Of a stretch of DNA of 64,000 nt, positions 31,920 to 41,538 are shown piece after piece. The stretch spans positions 185,883 to 249,882 of the forward strand of contig CAUYUJ010016136.1 in assembly GCA_963575745.1 (NCBI GenBank), read 5' to 3'. The DNA is from Prorocentrum cordatum (lineage: Eukaryota; Sar; Dinophyceae; Prorocentrales; Prorocentraceae). Below the pieces are notes generated by a model. It was not told the DNA's origin. It ran no database searches and saw nothing but the letters and a program-made list of their open reading frames with translations. Position 1 is the first letter of the stretch. Every line of letters starts with the position of its first letter. Made by a program: the position numbers and the translations under genes.

Positions 31920-32460
31920 GATCCCAAGACGACTCTCTCCAACGCCCCAAGATGGCCTCCACAGCAGTTCAAGATAACCGAAGATAGTTCAAAATAGCTT
32001 CTGACGAACCTCCAAGAAGCCCGGCGAATGCCACAAGACGGTTCCAAATGTTCTTGAGGCCCCCATCAGGACCCTCCCTCCCAAGAGGCCCACATCCGTC
32101 AAAACCTTCAAGGAGAACGTGGTCTTGCCTTTTTCGCACTATCGCTTCCGATGCGCTTCTGAAGCCTCAATATGGTTCGAAGATGGCCCACGAGAGCCCC
32201 AAGAGGGGCACAAGAGGCCCCCCAAACGGCCCCGAGGGCGCCAAAAAACGGCTCAAAAACGCCCCAGGAGTGCCCCAAGGGCGAGTTCGAGGGCCTCAGA
32301 AAGGGGGAACCAAACGTCAGGACCCCTTTCTTTTCACAGACGCCCTCTACGATGACCCCACGAGGCCCTCCAGAGCTCCCAAAAGGCCCCAAGACGGCCA
32401 AAACACGGCCCCAAGAGCGCCCCAGGAGCGCCCCGCGAGGGCCCAAAGACAAGAATTGAC
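31920..32460. repeat. Family G degenerate repeat block
   Basis: CCCAAGATGGCC, CCAAGAGG, CCCCAGGAGCGCCCC units; ends in a TCC run (32,461-32,512). Confidence 0.65.
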
Positions 32461-32719
32461 TTCCTCCTCCTCCTCCTCCTCCTCCTCCTCCTCCTGTTCC
32501 TCCTCCTCCCCTGGCCCCCCGCGGGCCCCAGGGATGGCCTGAAGCACTCAAACCGGTCCTGGGACCCCTTCGATGAGGGATCAGCCGTAGCGACGAGAAG
32601 CTACCAGGAGGCTCCCACAGGTCGAAACTACGCCAGGGAGGGGGCAGCCGTTTTCTGGACTGGCCCCCCGTCTAATTGCCATTGGTACTCATGTTTTCCA
32701 TGCAGAGAAAAGCAGGATG

Positions 32720-32830
32720 AAAGGAGGGGGAGGAGGAGGAGGAGGAGGAGAAGGAGGAGGAGGAGAAGGAGGAGGAGGAGGAGGAGGAGGAGTAGGAGGA
32801 TGAGGAGGAGGAGGAGGAGGATGTTTTCAT
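32720..32830. repeat. GGA microsatellite at the 3' end of LINE A
   Basis: GGA array on the plus strand, i.e. TCC on the LINE's sense strand, directly following its 3' end. Confidence 0.9.
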
Positions 32831-33033
32831 CATCGGTCCCAGAGGGCATGAACTCTGCTATCAGCGGCGACCGAGGAGGCTTATGCTCGAACCTCGGTCA
32901 AGAGCGACCTGAGGCGTTGCACAGGAGGCTCAGAAAACAAACCAGGCAGAGCGCAAGCACACGGCGCCAGCACGGTCTACGAAGCTAACTTCGCCAGACC
33001 ACTGGTGACACGCACAAGCACACTGCGGCAGCA

Positions 33034-34362
33034 TTAAACGAGGTCGACGTGAAACGCCTCCTCCCCGGCTGCCATAAGAGGATCCTCATCCTCATCATGG
33101 GCGAGGCGCGCGGCTGCCTCGCGCAAAGTTTGGCCAGAAGGCTCTCGTGGCTCCTGCCCTTCAGCAAGAAAAACACCCAAAAATCTCGACACCTCTTCGT
33201 CGGCAGCAAAATCGTCTACGGACTCCTCTACGCGCGCATGTGCGCTAGAGGGCCTCTGACTCGATGCCGAAGAGAGGTGCCGAGACGCCGTGACAACTCG
33301 ATCACTCGAACTGGCGGCCGCCTCCTTTGCCTGGATCCGCGCCTGCAACGCGATCATACCAGGCGTCTGGACGAGGCCAGAAACATTAACTCCTGAAACG
33401 ACCACCTCCTGTGGCGGTGGCTGAGACGCAGAAAAGCACAAACACGAGCTGCCTCTTCTCGTGCTGCTCGTGAGCCTCGAAGGGTCACGATAATGCGGAT
33501 AGAGGCCATTGTATATGCGGCGGAGAATTGTCGGAGCTCCGCTCAACCGACGTTGTGAACACTCCTGCCCTAGCTTATGGCAGCGGCTGGCTGTGTACGC
33601 TCCACACACGATGCAAAAGAAAAGGGTTTTCTCGGCATCACCCTTTAAGACTCGGCAGTGGGCAAGGGTGCGACCGAGGCTGACATCTAAAGTTTTACGC
33701 CACATGCTACTCATGCCTTTGCACCCTAACATAGGTCTGGAAAGCGGGTCGGTCCATGAAGCAAGGCAATGCAAGCACCGCGCCCTGCCTTGTTCGAGGT
33801 CCTGCCACGCATGCCAGCCCCCTGATTTTAAAAACTTGGACCTAGGGCCCAAGCTCATACGATCAAATCTCTCATGAGGGAAGGCCGAAAGGACCTTTCC
33901 ACAAACACGTGCAACAATTCGCAGTAGTTTACATTTCCTGTCCACCTCCTCGCTTTCATTCTGAGAGGGTTGGGGGTGAGAGAGGAGAGCTGTTTTGGCC
34001 TGAGCATCTGCATGCCAGTTTCCCAAGCCGATACGACGTTCATCATCTGGCAGAGCGTCAATCTCAGCCAACTGTCGGCGCGCTGGCGTATGAGAGACAA
34101 CAGGAGAATGGCCGGCGACTTCGTGCAGCAGCGATCCGCGACGCAGACCAGCATAACGATGCTTCCTAGAAACTTGATGCCTGGGAACCGCACGGCATAA
34201 CTTAACGACGGTCAGGCTGTCCCCGTACCTGCTTCCTCCGAGCTGCTGGAACATGGGAAGCAAAGCCATCGCCTGATGTTCGGCAGCCTGTGATGTTTGG
34301 GGCAGGGTGTCCAGGACCGTGCCACGAGCAGTGGCAACAATTTCATTGGGTCGGGCCCCCAA
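33034..34362 (-). CDS. LINE A ORF2, C-terminal part (RNase H end and Cys/His tail) in shifted frame
   Basis: About 442 codons continuing ORF2 after a -1 shift. The first residues complete the RNase H domain: the second acidic block lies in SQAAEHQAMALLPMFQ and the last in GNWHADAQAKTALL, matching the E and N-x2-A-D motifs of RNase H type 1. A Cys-rich tail follows (RCLHCLASWTD; LFFCIVCGAYTASRCHKLGQ), possibly a zinc-binding domain. The last ~100 residues are acidic/Ser-rich and end in TAA/TAG near 33,034. It has no ATG of its own at the junction, so it is a continuation and not a separate gene. Confidence 0.7.
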   Translation of the reverse strand: MGARPNEIVATARGTVLDTLPQTSQAAEHQAMALLPMFQQLGGSRYGDSLTVVKLCRAVPRHQVSRKHRYAGLRRGSLLHEVAGHSPVVSHTPARRQLAEIDALPDDERRIGLGNWHADAQAKTALLSHPQPSQNESEEVDRKCKLLRIVARVCGKVLSAFPHERFDRMSLGPRSKFLKSGGWHAWQDLEQGRARCLHCLASWTDPLSRPMLGCKGMSSMWRKTLDVSLGRTLAHCRVLKGDAEKTLFFCIVCGAYTASRCHKLGQECSQRRLSGAPTILRRIYNGLYPHYRDPSRLTSSTRRGSSCLCFSASQPPPQEVVVSGVNVSGLVQTPGMIALQARIQAKEAAASSSDRVVTASRHLSSASSQRPSSAHARVEESVDDFAADEEVSRFLGVFLAEGQEPREPSGQTLREAAARLAHDEDEDPLMAAGEEAFHVDLV

Positions 34363-37300
34363 AAAATCCAGGAGTAGGAAGCTCTCGAGAGCTCACGGAT
34401 ACAGTGTCTGCTGGCCGAACCATCCACGCACACATCGAGCCCCCGCAAGTCGATCGCGTCCCAAGGCACAGCGGCACCCGAGGCATCATACAGTTGAGGG
34501 TTAGGCTCGGGGGAAGGGGGCGGGTACGAGGCTTCAGGGTGGGACCATTTCATCTCATCAAAGAAAAGCCGATCCTCGCTCTCGATCGCCTCCGCATGCC
34601 ATTCGACGGGCACCCCGCCCAGCGCTTCGGCTCGTGCCGTAGCCGCCGTCGGGTGCATGCACTGCCACATGCGGTGTCGCACGCTGTCGGGCTGCCCGCA
34701 AAGTGGGCGCAAGCCGTCCGTCTGGCACCCACAGGCGCGAGCTCGCGCACGAGTCCACACTCCGTTACAAAAACAGGTGAGAACCAGATAATTTTCCCGA
34801 GGGCTAAGGCCCTTCCCTTGGGGCCCCAGAATCTTCTTGAGGGGCTCAACACAAACGCGATCGCCACCGAACCCAGGAGTGTGCCCGGCCAGGGCCCGCT
34901 CGTGGGCCCTCTGGGAAGCGAGATCCAGGAGGTGAGCGAGCATAGACGGGGAGGTGTGACCTAAATGGACTTCTCTATCTTTATCGTCGCGAAGGGTCAA
35001 AGCCGACGTAGAAACCCACCCCAGTCTATGAAGGCTGAGATGCATACGCTGCACAGGTCCCCTGGAGGACCGCCAGGTGACATCATCATCGAAGAGTATC
35101 GTGCGCCAGATGGAGCACAAATCGATAACCGTGCACTGGGATATTTGAGGACACGTGATCGCCGTCCACACCACCCCAGCCCAGTGAAGCACAGGAGCAA
35201 CAGCAGCGCGCCACACAGGATCGCCAAGTATGGCGAGCTTGGCGTGCAAAGAACATCCCTGGTGTCGAGGGGGCTTGTAAGCTAAGAGGACCCGTCGAGC
35301 CTGCTGGAGTTCCTGATTGCTCATACCTATCACCCCCGATCCAAAACTGGCCGCGGGCAGAACTCCAGCGACATATATTTTCCCCACACGACCTTTCTGA
35401 CGAGGAAGAACATGACGATATCGCTGGAGGACGCGGCGCCGCCGACGCACATCACGAAGGCGGGCCCGTCGTCCCCGCAATGCTCTGGGTGCCGAGCGAC
35501 GCTGGCCAGGAGCAAGGTCGGTGCCGAGTGAGACCACGCTGTTAGAGACGTGCCCAGACACGTGCCCAAGATGTCGTGCGATGCTCTTGGCCAGCGCGAG
35601 CGAACTACCGAACGTGCAAACTTTGTCAGGATGCACAGCAACTCGAAGTTCATCTCTAAAGATGATGAACAAAGCTGCTGCTGCTCGAGTAACGTTGCAA
35701 ATCGCCTCCTCCTCCGCCCCCCCAGTCGTCACGCTGTCATCGTCGACATAAGAGGATAACCACGCATCACCATGGCTGGCTACGAACTTATCGAAGGCCT
35801 CGATACTATAGACGCGAACAAAGACATCATTAAAGATATCGCCCGCGGGTAAGCCCGAAGAGGCGAAGTAGGGCACAGAAGCATATTGGGCACCCAGCCG
35901 CAGCAACCGAAGGCCTCGCCAATAATTATACGTCGTCTTCACAATCGTAGCATCGATGCCATAGGCTAGGGCGCGCTGGCGCAGCACGGAGAGATCGAAG
36001 GACTCGTAATACTTAGTCCCGTCCCATATAAATCCCCCCGTCACCTTATCATCATGGTGCGCAACCTCGGCCCGAACGGCCTGATGCCACGCAGCGTCTT
36101 CAGCACTCCTACCTGGTCCGAAGGCCCAGTACTTGCGAGGATACCTATCATTGAAGTCAACAGTGACGGGGCGCCTCAGTCTCTCCCAAACACGAACGGG
36201 TCCCGCACATAACAAAATGGGTCTCGGGCCCCCTTTCGGTTTTTCAAGCAAGGGAAAAAGGAGCCAAAACAGCTGCTTGGGGGAGAGGCCCAGGGACTCA
36301 ATCGCTTGAACAAGCGCCGCGAAAGTTTCAAGAGCCGCATCCGACCCGAGGCTGAAGTGACGAGGGTGGAAGCCATCGAGGGATTGGGACGTGCGGTGGC
36401 TGAAACTGCTCGACGCATTCCTAAGCTCAGCCGCAGTCGGCCGAGGCAGGTGGACACGGTCGGGCACGCAAACTTCAGGGGGCACATGAGACGCGTGCCA
36501 AAACTTAGCCAGCTCCCCCCCTTCACGGCGAAGGAGGAGCTGAGGATTACTGCTGAAAACTCCAGGGTGGGTCTGGACCACGGTGGGATTCCACTTGGCT
36601 TTTAACTTAGTAAGTCGATGCATCCCCCTGGCACCTCCTTCCAACGCCTGCTCCTGCCATTGGTCCCAGCTGTCCTGCTGCTGCTTAACAGTGACCTGCT
36701 TGGCCGAGAGGAGATCGTCCTCCCACGACTGTAAGAACTCCTGGCACTCGTCGCACCAGCCATTCAAAGGGCCTGACGAGGGGAACTTGCTCGCCAGACT
36801 GCGCGCCTGCCGCGGGGTCGAATCGAGGCGTATGTCGCCTCCTTCGCCTGGGCAAGGAAGACCTAAAAGCTGCTGGATTTGAAGCTGAACATCCTGGAGC
36901 ATCTGATCACGGACCGTGATATTCTCAAGCCCGTCGGGGTCCTCGGCGGCCCTCGTGTAGGACTGCTGGAGCCTCGCGGAGGCCCCCACCGTTTCGCTGA
37001 GGTGCTGGGCCAACCAAATCCATCCCCGAGAGACCGAATGCATTTCTAAAGGTTTCAGATAATCCCCTCGGAATCCTTTACATCTAACAACCTCACCAGT
37101 GTGGCTCTCGAGCTCAAGCTCGAACGCGTTGGCAAAGTGCTGCCACGCGACAGAGAGCAAGGCCCACGCCTGGCCGACCGGCGCCTCAAGCGCAGCCTCG
37201 GCGGCGGCCTCGGCGATCCCCCGCGCGAGGCGCCAATCCTGCGGCTGGGGCGAAGGTCCTATGGGCAAACTGGTGGGGGGGCGCTGGTGAGCTCGATACT

Positions 37301-38144
37301 GCAACTGATAACATCGAACAGCATTCTCCTTGAGGTTCAAAGTGACAGGACGGTGGGGCCTATGGGTCCAATCATGGTCCGCTTGGACCCCATCAGTGGC
37401 CTTCGCGAGGCCCGAGCTCACCAAGAAATAATCGATCGTAGACAGACTCTGTGGGGAGAGGCAAGTTTTCTGGCCAGGAACAAAAAGCGCCCCCCCCGTA
37501 CGACGACACACACCCGAAGAATCAACTAAGATGGGGTCGAGGTTCCAGTCACAACCCACCAGAAACATGTGTTCGCCCTGGAGGCGTTCCCCCATGAGAC
37601 GAAGTGACTGGATATTCAACTTGCACATGCCAGTGCCACTCTTGAGATATCCACACACCACTTGGAGAGGGGGCCATCCTGGCAGATCAACGACAACGTG
37701 CATTAACCTACCAGGGTACAATATGCCCGTCCGATCCGCAGGCCATCTAAGGCCAAGGTGTGAGCGAACGAAGACCGCCACCCCCGCCCTGGTTCGGTTG
37801 CCCTCACCAGGGAGGGATGGGGAAGACAACATGTTCCATCCCAGGGCCCCCGCAGAGCTAGCTTTTTCACCCTCTCGCTCCTGGATGAAGCCCACCTCCT
37901 GCGCCAACAGTATACTAGCCGAAGACCTCCTCAGACGGTCGCGTAACGTGGACCAACAGTTGCCATTATACGTTTCGAAGCAGCTGCCCAGGCCATCGAG
38001 CTCTGAGGACAGCGGAGCCGAAGGGATGGAAGGGGGGCGGAGGTGGAGCAGGAACTCCGAATTTAGAAAGTCTGAGCCCGCAGCAAAGCGGCTGGCTCTG
38101 GTTAAACTCGCGGCTTGACGCGGCGTAGCTGACCACCGAACCGC
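34212..38144 (-). CDS. LINE A ORF2: EEP endonuclease - reverse transcriptase - RNase H (start)
   Basis: About 1,310 codons. The frame opens after a TGA at 38,145-38,147 and overlaps the end of ORF1 by about 40 nt, in the -1 frame. The first in-frame ATG lies only after the endonuclease N-terminus (YNGNCWSTLRDRL, ILLAQEVGF), so a -1 frameshift, reinitiation or non-AUG start is needed. Endonuclease: catalytic Asn and Glu in those motifs, then Gly-Cys-Asp-Trp-Asn and STIDYFLVS. Reverse transcriptase: EKPKGGPRPI fingers, motif A WDGTKYYESFD, motif B SSGLPAGDIFND, motif C Tyr-Val-Asp-Asp-Asp near 35,740. Then PLCGQPDSVRHRMWQC (zinc knuckle), and the first RNase H Asp in DVCVDGSASR near 34,430. The catalytic residues I can see are all present. 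The frame breaks at the T6-G5 run near 34,361. Confidence 0.85.
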   Translation of the reverse strand, partial: AVRWSATPRQAASLTRASRFAAGSDFLNSEFLLHLRPPSIPSAPLSSELDGLGSCFETYNGNCWSTLRDRLRRSSASILLAQEVGFIQEREGEKASSAGALGWNMLSSPSLPGEGNRTRAGVAVFVRSHLGLRWPADRTGILYPGRLMHVVVDLPGWPPLQVVCGYLKSGTGMCKLNIQSLRLMGERLQGEHMFLVGCDWNLDPILVDSSGVCRRTGGALFVPGQKTCLSPQSLSTIDYFLVSSGLAKATDGVQADHDWTHRPHRPVTLNLKENAVRCYQLQYRAHQRPPTSLPIGPSPQPQDWRLARGIAEAAAEAALEAPVGQAWALLSVAWQHFANAFELELESHTGEVVRCKGFRGDYLKPLEMHSVSRGWIWLAQHLSETVGASARLQQSYTRAAEDPDGLENITVRDQMLQDVQLQIQQLLGLPCPGEGGDIRLDSTPRQARSLASKFPSSGPLNGWCDECQEFLQSWEDDLLSAKQVTVKQQQDSWDQWQEQALEGGARGMHRLTKLKAKWNPTVVQTHPGVFSSNPQLLLRREGGELAKFWHASHVPPEVCVPDRVHLPRPTAAELRNASSSFSHRTSQSLDGFHPRHFSLGSDAALETFAALVQAIESLGLSPKQLFWLLFPLLEKPKGGPRPILLCAGPVRVWERLRRPVTVDFNDRYPRKYWAFGPGRSAEDAAWHQAVRAEVAHHDDKVTGGFIWDGTKYYESFDLSVLRQRALAYGIDATIVKTTYNYWRGLRLLRLGAQYASVPYFASSGLPAGDIFNDVFVRVYSIEAFDKFVASHGDAWLSSYVDDDSVTTGGAEEEAICNVTRAAAALFIIFRDELRVAVHPDKVCTFGSSLALAKSIARHLGHVSGHVSNSVVSLGTDLAPGQRRSAPRALRGRRARLRDVRRRRRVLQRYRHVLPRQKGRVGKIYVAGVLPAASFGSGVIGMSNQELQQARRVLLAYKPPRHQGCSLHAKLAILGDPVWRAAVAPVLHWAGVVWTAITCPQISQCTVIDLCSIWRTILFDDDVTWRSSRGPVQRMHLSLHRLGWVSTSALTLRDDKDREVHLGHTSPSMLAHLLDLASQRAHERALAGHTPGFGGDRVCVEPLKKILGPQGKGLSPRENYLVLTCFCNGVWTRARARACGCQTDGLRPLCGQPDSVRHRMWQCMHPTAATARAEALGGVPVEWHAEAIESEDRLFFDEMKWSHPEASYPPPSPEPNPQLYDASGAAVPWDAIDLRGLDVCVDGSASRHCIRELSRASYSWIFWGPDPMKLLPLLVARSWTPCPKHHRLPNIRRWLCFPCSSSSEEAGTGTA

Positions 38145-39211
38145 TCAGAAAAGGTACTCTTGTCAAACCCCTCCTCTCTAGCCGCAGAGAGGATACTGTC
38201 AATGGTGGCGTCGTCGAGGTCGTCGAGTTCCATGTCATCTGGGACGCACGCTCCAACTCCACCTGAATTTGCATCGGCCCCGTCACGATCACCACCTGGC
38301 CCGCTAGCACCAGAAGCACTGCCAGGGGCCTGACTCGCACCACCAGACGGAGTAGTGAAAGGCGAGGCGGCTGTCGCTGGCTTGGGGGGCTCGCGGGCCT
38401 TGATGCTCTCTCCCAGGACCTCAGCGAAGATCTTGAACGTATCTGACTCCATGAACGTCTTGAGCACAGCTGCTTGAGGATGCTGAGCCAAGACGTTGGG
38501 ATCGACCTCCAAATTGACCTTAGGCGCCAATGGTAAAGTATCGACCAACTCACGATTAAGCAACGAGATCTCCTCTTCCGCTGCCTTGATCTGCGCGCGA
38601 AGAGTATCAGCACGTTCTTCGGCTGCACGGATGATCTCAAGCTGCTCGGAAACCTGCTGCTCGAGCTTGCTCTTGCGTGTCGTCGCTCGAGAAAGCCGAT
38701 GTCCGACGTTGGTGTGCTGGGTGAGCTCTGGCTTCGTCGCCGCCAACTGCTTGCGGGAGTCCACCAGCTGCTTCTCCAAAGACTCACAAGCTTCCTTACC
38801 AACTTCATCAGGCAGCAACTTGCACGCTGAAAGCGAGCTCTCCAGCTGCTTGATCTTCTCCTTGAGCTTGTCTGCGGGAGACAGCTCCTTGTTCTCCGTG
38901 GAAGAGGCGGCCGCGGGCGAGGAAACTCCATTGCTCTTGGCCACCAGCGCGTCGTACTTCTTCTGCAGCACGTCGATCTTCTGCTGGGGCGGGTCGGTTC
39001 CCGCTGGTGCGCGACGCCTATGGGGCCCACGCTCCGCAGCACCGCCAGCACGCTCACGAGCACGACGAGCCACATCTGCTGGTGCGCGCTCGCCACATAG
39101 ACACGTGATGCGGCGCGCCCACTTAGCGTTCCTCCCACAAGCTCCGCAAGCCCATGTGGGAGAGCGGGGGCCCGCCAGAACTTCTCCAGCGCCGCCTCCG
39201 CCATTTGCCAT
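38102..39211 (-). CDS. LINE A ORF1: zinc-finger, coiled-coil RNA-binding-type protein
   Basis: About 369 residues from the ATG at 39,209-39,211 (MANGGGGAGEV); upstream in-frame codons exist but without a better ATG. Near the N-terminus Cys-x2-Cys-x11-Cys-x-Cys (CGACGRNAKWARRITCLC) forms a small zinc-ribbon-like motif. It is followed by a basic stretch, then long heptad-rich helices (DKLKEKIKQLESSLSACKLL; KLEQQVSEQLEIIRAAEERA), consistent with a trimeric or dimeric coiled coil. A Pro/Ala/Gly linker and an acidic patch (MELDDLDDATIDSILSAARE) end the protein. LINE ORF1 proteins commonly bind the element RNA. The plan matches LINE B ORF1 although the sequences are diverged. Confidence 0.8.
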   Translation of the reverse strand: MANGGGGAGEVLAGPRSPTWACGACGRNAKWARRITCLCGERAPADVARRARERAGGAAERGPHRRRAPAGTDPPQQKIDVLQKKYDALVAKSNGVSSPAAASSTENKELSPADKLKEKIKQLESSLSACKLLPDEVGKEACESLEKQLVDSRKQLAATKPELTQHTNVGHRLSRATTRKSKLEQQVSEQLEIIRAAEERADTLRAQIKAAEEEISLLNRELVDTLPLAPKVNLEVDPNVLAQHPQAAVLKTFMESDTFKIFAEVLGESIKAREPPKPATAASPFTTPSGGASQAPGSASGASGPGGDRDGADANSGGVGACVPDDMELDDLDDATIDSILSAAREEGFDKSTFSERFGGQLRRVKPRV

Positions 39212-39358
39212 GGAAGCCCAGTGACTGGGCGAGGAAACTGGGGCCTGTGCTCGGCCTGAAACCTGTGGCCACAAAGGGCGATGACTCGCAGCAGCGACTG
39301 CCGCTCTGAATCCTGCTGCTGCAAGCTCAGCACCTGAAACAGGTCTGAGCCAGAACGG

Positions 39359-39380
39359 CTTGAGCCAAAATGGCTACGGA
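39359..39380 (-). promoter_or_regulatory. Spliced-leader sequence (22/22) at LINE A 5' end, with an older truncated SL behind it
   Basis: Matches the dinoflagellate SL consensus DCCGTAGCC...GGCTCAAG at every position, with T as first base. Immediately downstream (39,358-39,344) lies CCGTTCTGGCTCAGA, which aligns with the SL after its internal CCGTAG. That is what results when a new leader is spliced onto the AG inside an older leader. Confidence 0.93.
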
Positions 39381-39415
39381 GGAGGAGGAGGAGGAAGAGG
39401 CAGAAGAGGAGGAGA
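39381..39415. repeat. GGA microsatellite at the 5' end of LINE A
   Basis: GGAGGAGGAGGAGG then AGAGG-type interruptions, directly against the SL. Confidence 0.8.
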
Positions 39416-39604
39416 AGCAACAGGACGATTTTCCAACCATCGTGTGGCATTGGGTCCTCGCTTTGAAGAGACAGCGTCCCGCGTTCTCTCAGTTCTCTCC
39501 TTTCCATCCTCCTCCCCCTCCCCCGTCCTCACACCCCAGCTTCTGTCCTGAATATGCCCTCGTATGCCCTCAACTCATCACCATCATGTGTATCCGCAAC
39601 CGAT

Positions 39605-39890
39605 TCGGAATACCATCGCACGTTTCGTGGCCCAATAGGGAACTCCACCGAAGGCCCCAACGGCTGCGCTCGCACGAGGTACCCGCGCCCGATGCTGCAC
39701 ACCCCTCACGTTCCGTGGCCTCATAAGAGAGCATCAGAAACATGTTCTGCATGACGCATCCGCACCAGACTCGGTACACCCCTCACACGCTTCGTAACCC
39801 CATAAGGGAGCCCCACCGAAAGCCCCAGCGGTGCGGTCCGCATGGCGTACCCGCATCCGGTCCAGCACACCCCTCACAAATCTCGGCGGA
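39605..39890 (+). repeat. Diverged ~90-bp satellite remnants, about three units
   Basis: CGTTTCGTGGCCCAATAGGG, CTCCACCGAAGGCCCCA, ACACCCCTCACACGCTTCGT and GAGCCCCACCGAAAGCCCCA at about 90-bp intervals. A single further unit is at 40,408-40,505. Confidence 0.75.
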
Positions 39891-40956
39891 CCGACCTCGT
39901 GTTCCCGACCTCGGGCGCAACGCCCCAACGATGGGTGCGGCGACCGAGCCAGGGCTGCCGTCCCGCTAACACCCCGCGTGGGGGGCGCAGGCGGTGACGC
40001 GCGCAGTCCCCGACCAGGCCAGCCTGGGCGTTGAACGCCAAGGGCGGGCGGGTGAGGTTCCGCCACCGACCAAGGCAGCCCCGCACCCAGGAGCGGGCGG
40101 GTGGGGCAGAACGGCCGACGGGCCCGCGCCGCGGGCGAGCGCCCAGCGAGCGCGGCGCGAAGAAATTGTACGAAACCCGCGAAGCAGACGGCGCCAGGGC
40201 GCGCCGCGACCCGCCCCAGCGCGATCCCCGCGGCGCGCCTGCGCGAGCGCCCGCGGCAGGCCCGCGCGTGTCAACACAAAAGCACCAATCACCGAACGCG
40301 GGCGGCGCGCCCTGCGGTCGGACTGCATGCGTCGCGCGTCGCACGCGCCGCGGCGCCGCGGGGCCCGTCGGCCGACCCGCGATTTGTACCCGCGCAGCAC
40401 CCTGCAGGTGTGCACCCCCCACACGTTTCGTAGCCCCCTAAGAGCGCCCCACCGAAGGCCCCAGCGGCAAGCGGCAAGGTCCGCAAAGCGTACCCGTTCC
40501 ATATCCGTACTCTTGTCGTTCTTCCCCCGTGTTTTTATTCTCAACTGCATCGCGGCACCCACAACTTCATAGCGTGGGGCACTTCGCCGGGATAACTGCT
40601 TTGTTGAAACTCGGCCCCTGATGCCCCGACCGGTCTAACCTGGGTGGTCTTTCGCCCACGATCCATACTCGATGGCCCCAAGGGGGCCCAAAAACGGGCC
40701 CCAACGCCGAAATGGAGGACGATCGCGCAATTTGAACAAATCAGATTGTGGAAACAATGACCCCCCAAACCCTTCTTCGGGGGTTTCACAACCGTGTGAC
40801 AGACCGTGCGGTGACCTCGAAACCCCGAGAGACAACACCGCGCAGTCCGTCACTGCACGGCCTTAGGACCAAAAAGGCCCCAATTGCCCGAGACGTCCTC
40901 GCAGAACGACCCGAGCCCCACAACAAAGTACTAACCCCGAATCCCCACTGACTCAC
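39891..40956. other. No convincing gene
   Basis: Very GC-rich to about 40,400 (many overlapping Arg/Ala/Pro frames on both strands), then one satellite unit (40,408-40,505), then unique sequence. Nothing is recognised. Confidence 0.45.
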
Positions 40957-41535
40957 CATGCAGTGTGGTCACTACACGCCGTCTGGGGGGCTCCGACTCC
41001 TGGTGGTTTCCTTGTCATTGCCGGGCCTCAGGCGGCCGTTCGGGACGATCTGGGTACCCCCGGAAAGCTCTCGGCAAGGCGCAACTGCTAGAGGGCATCC
41101 CGAGGTTGGACATCCGCCAAAAACCAACGAAAACGTAAGAGAACTTCGGAACCCGACTCGCCATGCGGTGTCGTCACCACACCGTTTGGGGGGTCCTCGA
41201 CCCATGCTAGAACCTCTGCGGCATGTGCGAACATGGATAGCCGAATGTCAAAGGGGGTGGAGACAAGCAAGACGCCTCCCTGCGTTAGTCTTGCCCCAGG
41301 GAGCCACACGCAAAAAGAAACCTCCCCTGCAACCCTTTCTTAGAAGTGGATGGGGTCGGAAGATCGCGCCCAATCGCCGATGCATCGGTGCCGTTTGTGT
41401 GGAGGCAATCGGGCTTTACATCGAGCAGCATCGCCGATGCATCGGCGATGCGGCGCGATCCTCCGACCCCATCTACTTCGCCAAGGACGTTCAAAACCCT
41501 TGGGCCCCACGCGGTGAGGTCACCACACCGTCTGT
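40957..41535. repeat. Palindromic GGTGTGGTCACCACACC motif, three occurrences
   Basis: Variants at about 40,960 (GCAGTGTGGTCACTACACGC), 41,164 (GCGGTGTCGTCACCACACCG) and 41,511 (GCGGTGAGGTCACCACACCG), each followed by TCTG/TTTG. Part of a family M relative (41,040-41,150) lies between the first two. Confidence 0.55.
41343..41479. mobile_element. MITE family H, best copy
   Basis: Inverted ends GAAGTGGATGGGGTCGGAAG and its complement ...CCGACCCCATCTACTTC extend about 45 bp through CGCGCC.AATCGCCGATGCATCGG. Interior GCCGTTTGTGTGGAGGCAAT. 137 bp, non-coding. Confidence 0.75.
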
Positions 41536-41538
41536 GAG

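Larger units (their letters stand above)
32831..39380 (-). mobile_element. LINE A: non-LTR retrotransposon with spliced leader at its 5' end
   Basis: About 6.5 kb on the minus strand. 5' SL 39,359-39,380; ORF1 39,211-38,102; ORF2 38,144-34,212 plus its frame-shifted C-terminal part to 33,034; 3' region to about 32,831. Both ends abut TCC microsatellite (sense strand), so the element may sit inside one. The only clear coding lesion is one shift at a homopolymer near 34,356-34,366. The two-ORF plan with EEP endonuclease, reverse transcriptase and RNase H is standard for several LINE clades. The exact 3' boundary is estimated. Confidence 0.85.

Noticed and set aside
37966-39507. 513-codon minus-strand frame overlapping LINE A ORF1
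   Set aside because: Ser/Arg-rich shadow of ORF1, which has the zinc and coiled-coil motifs in its own frame.
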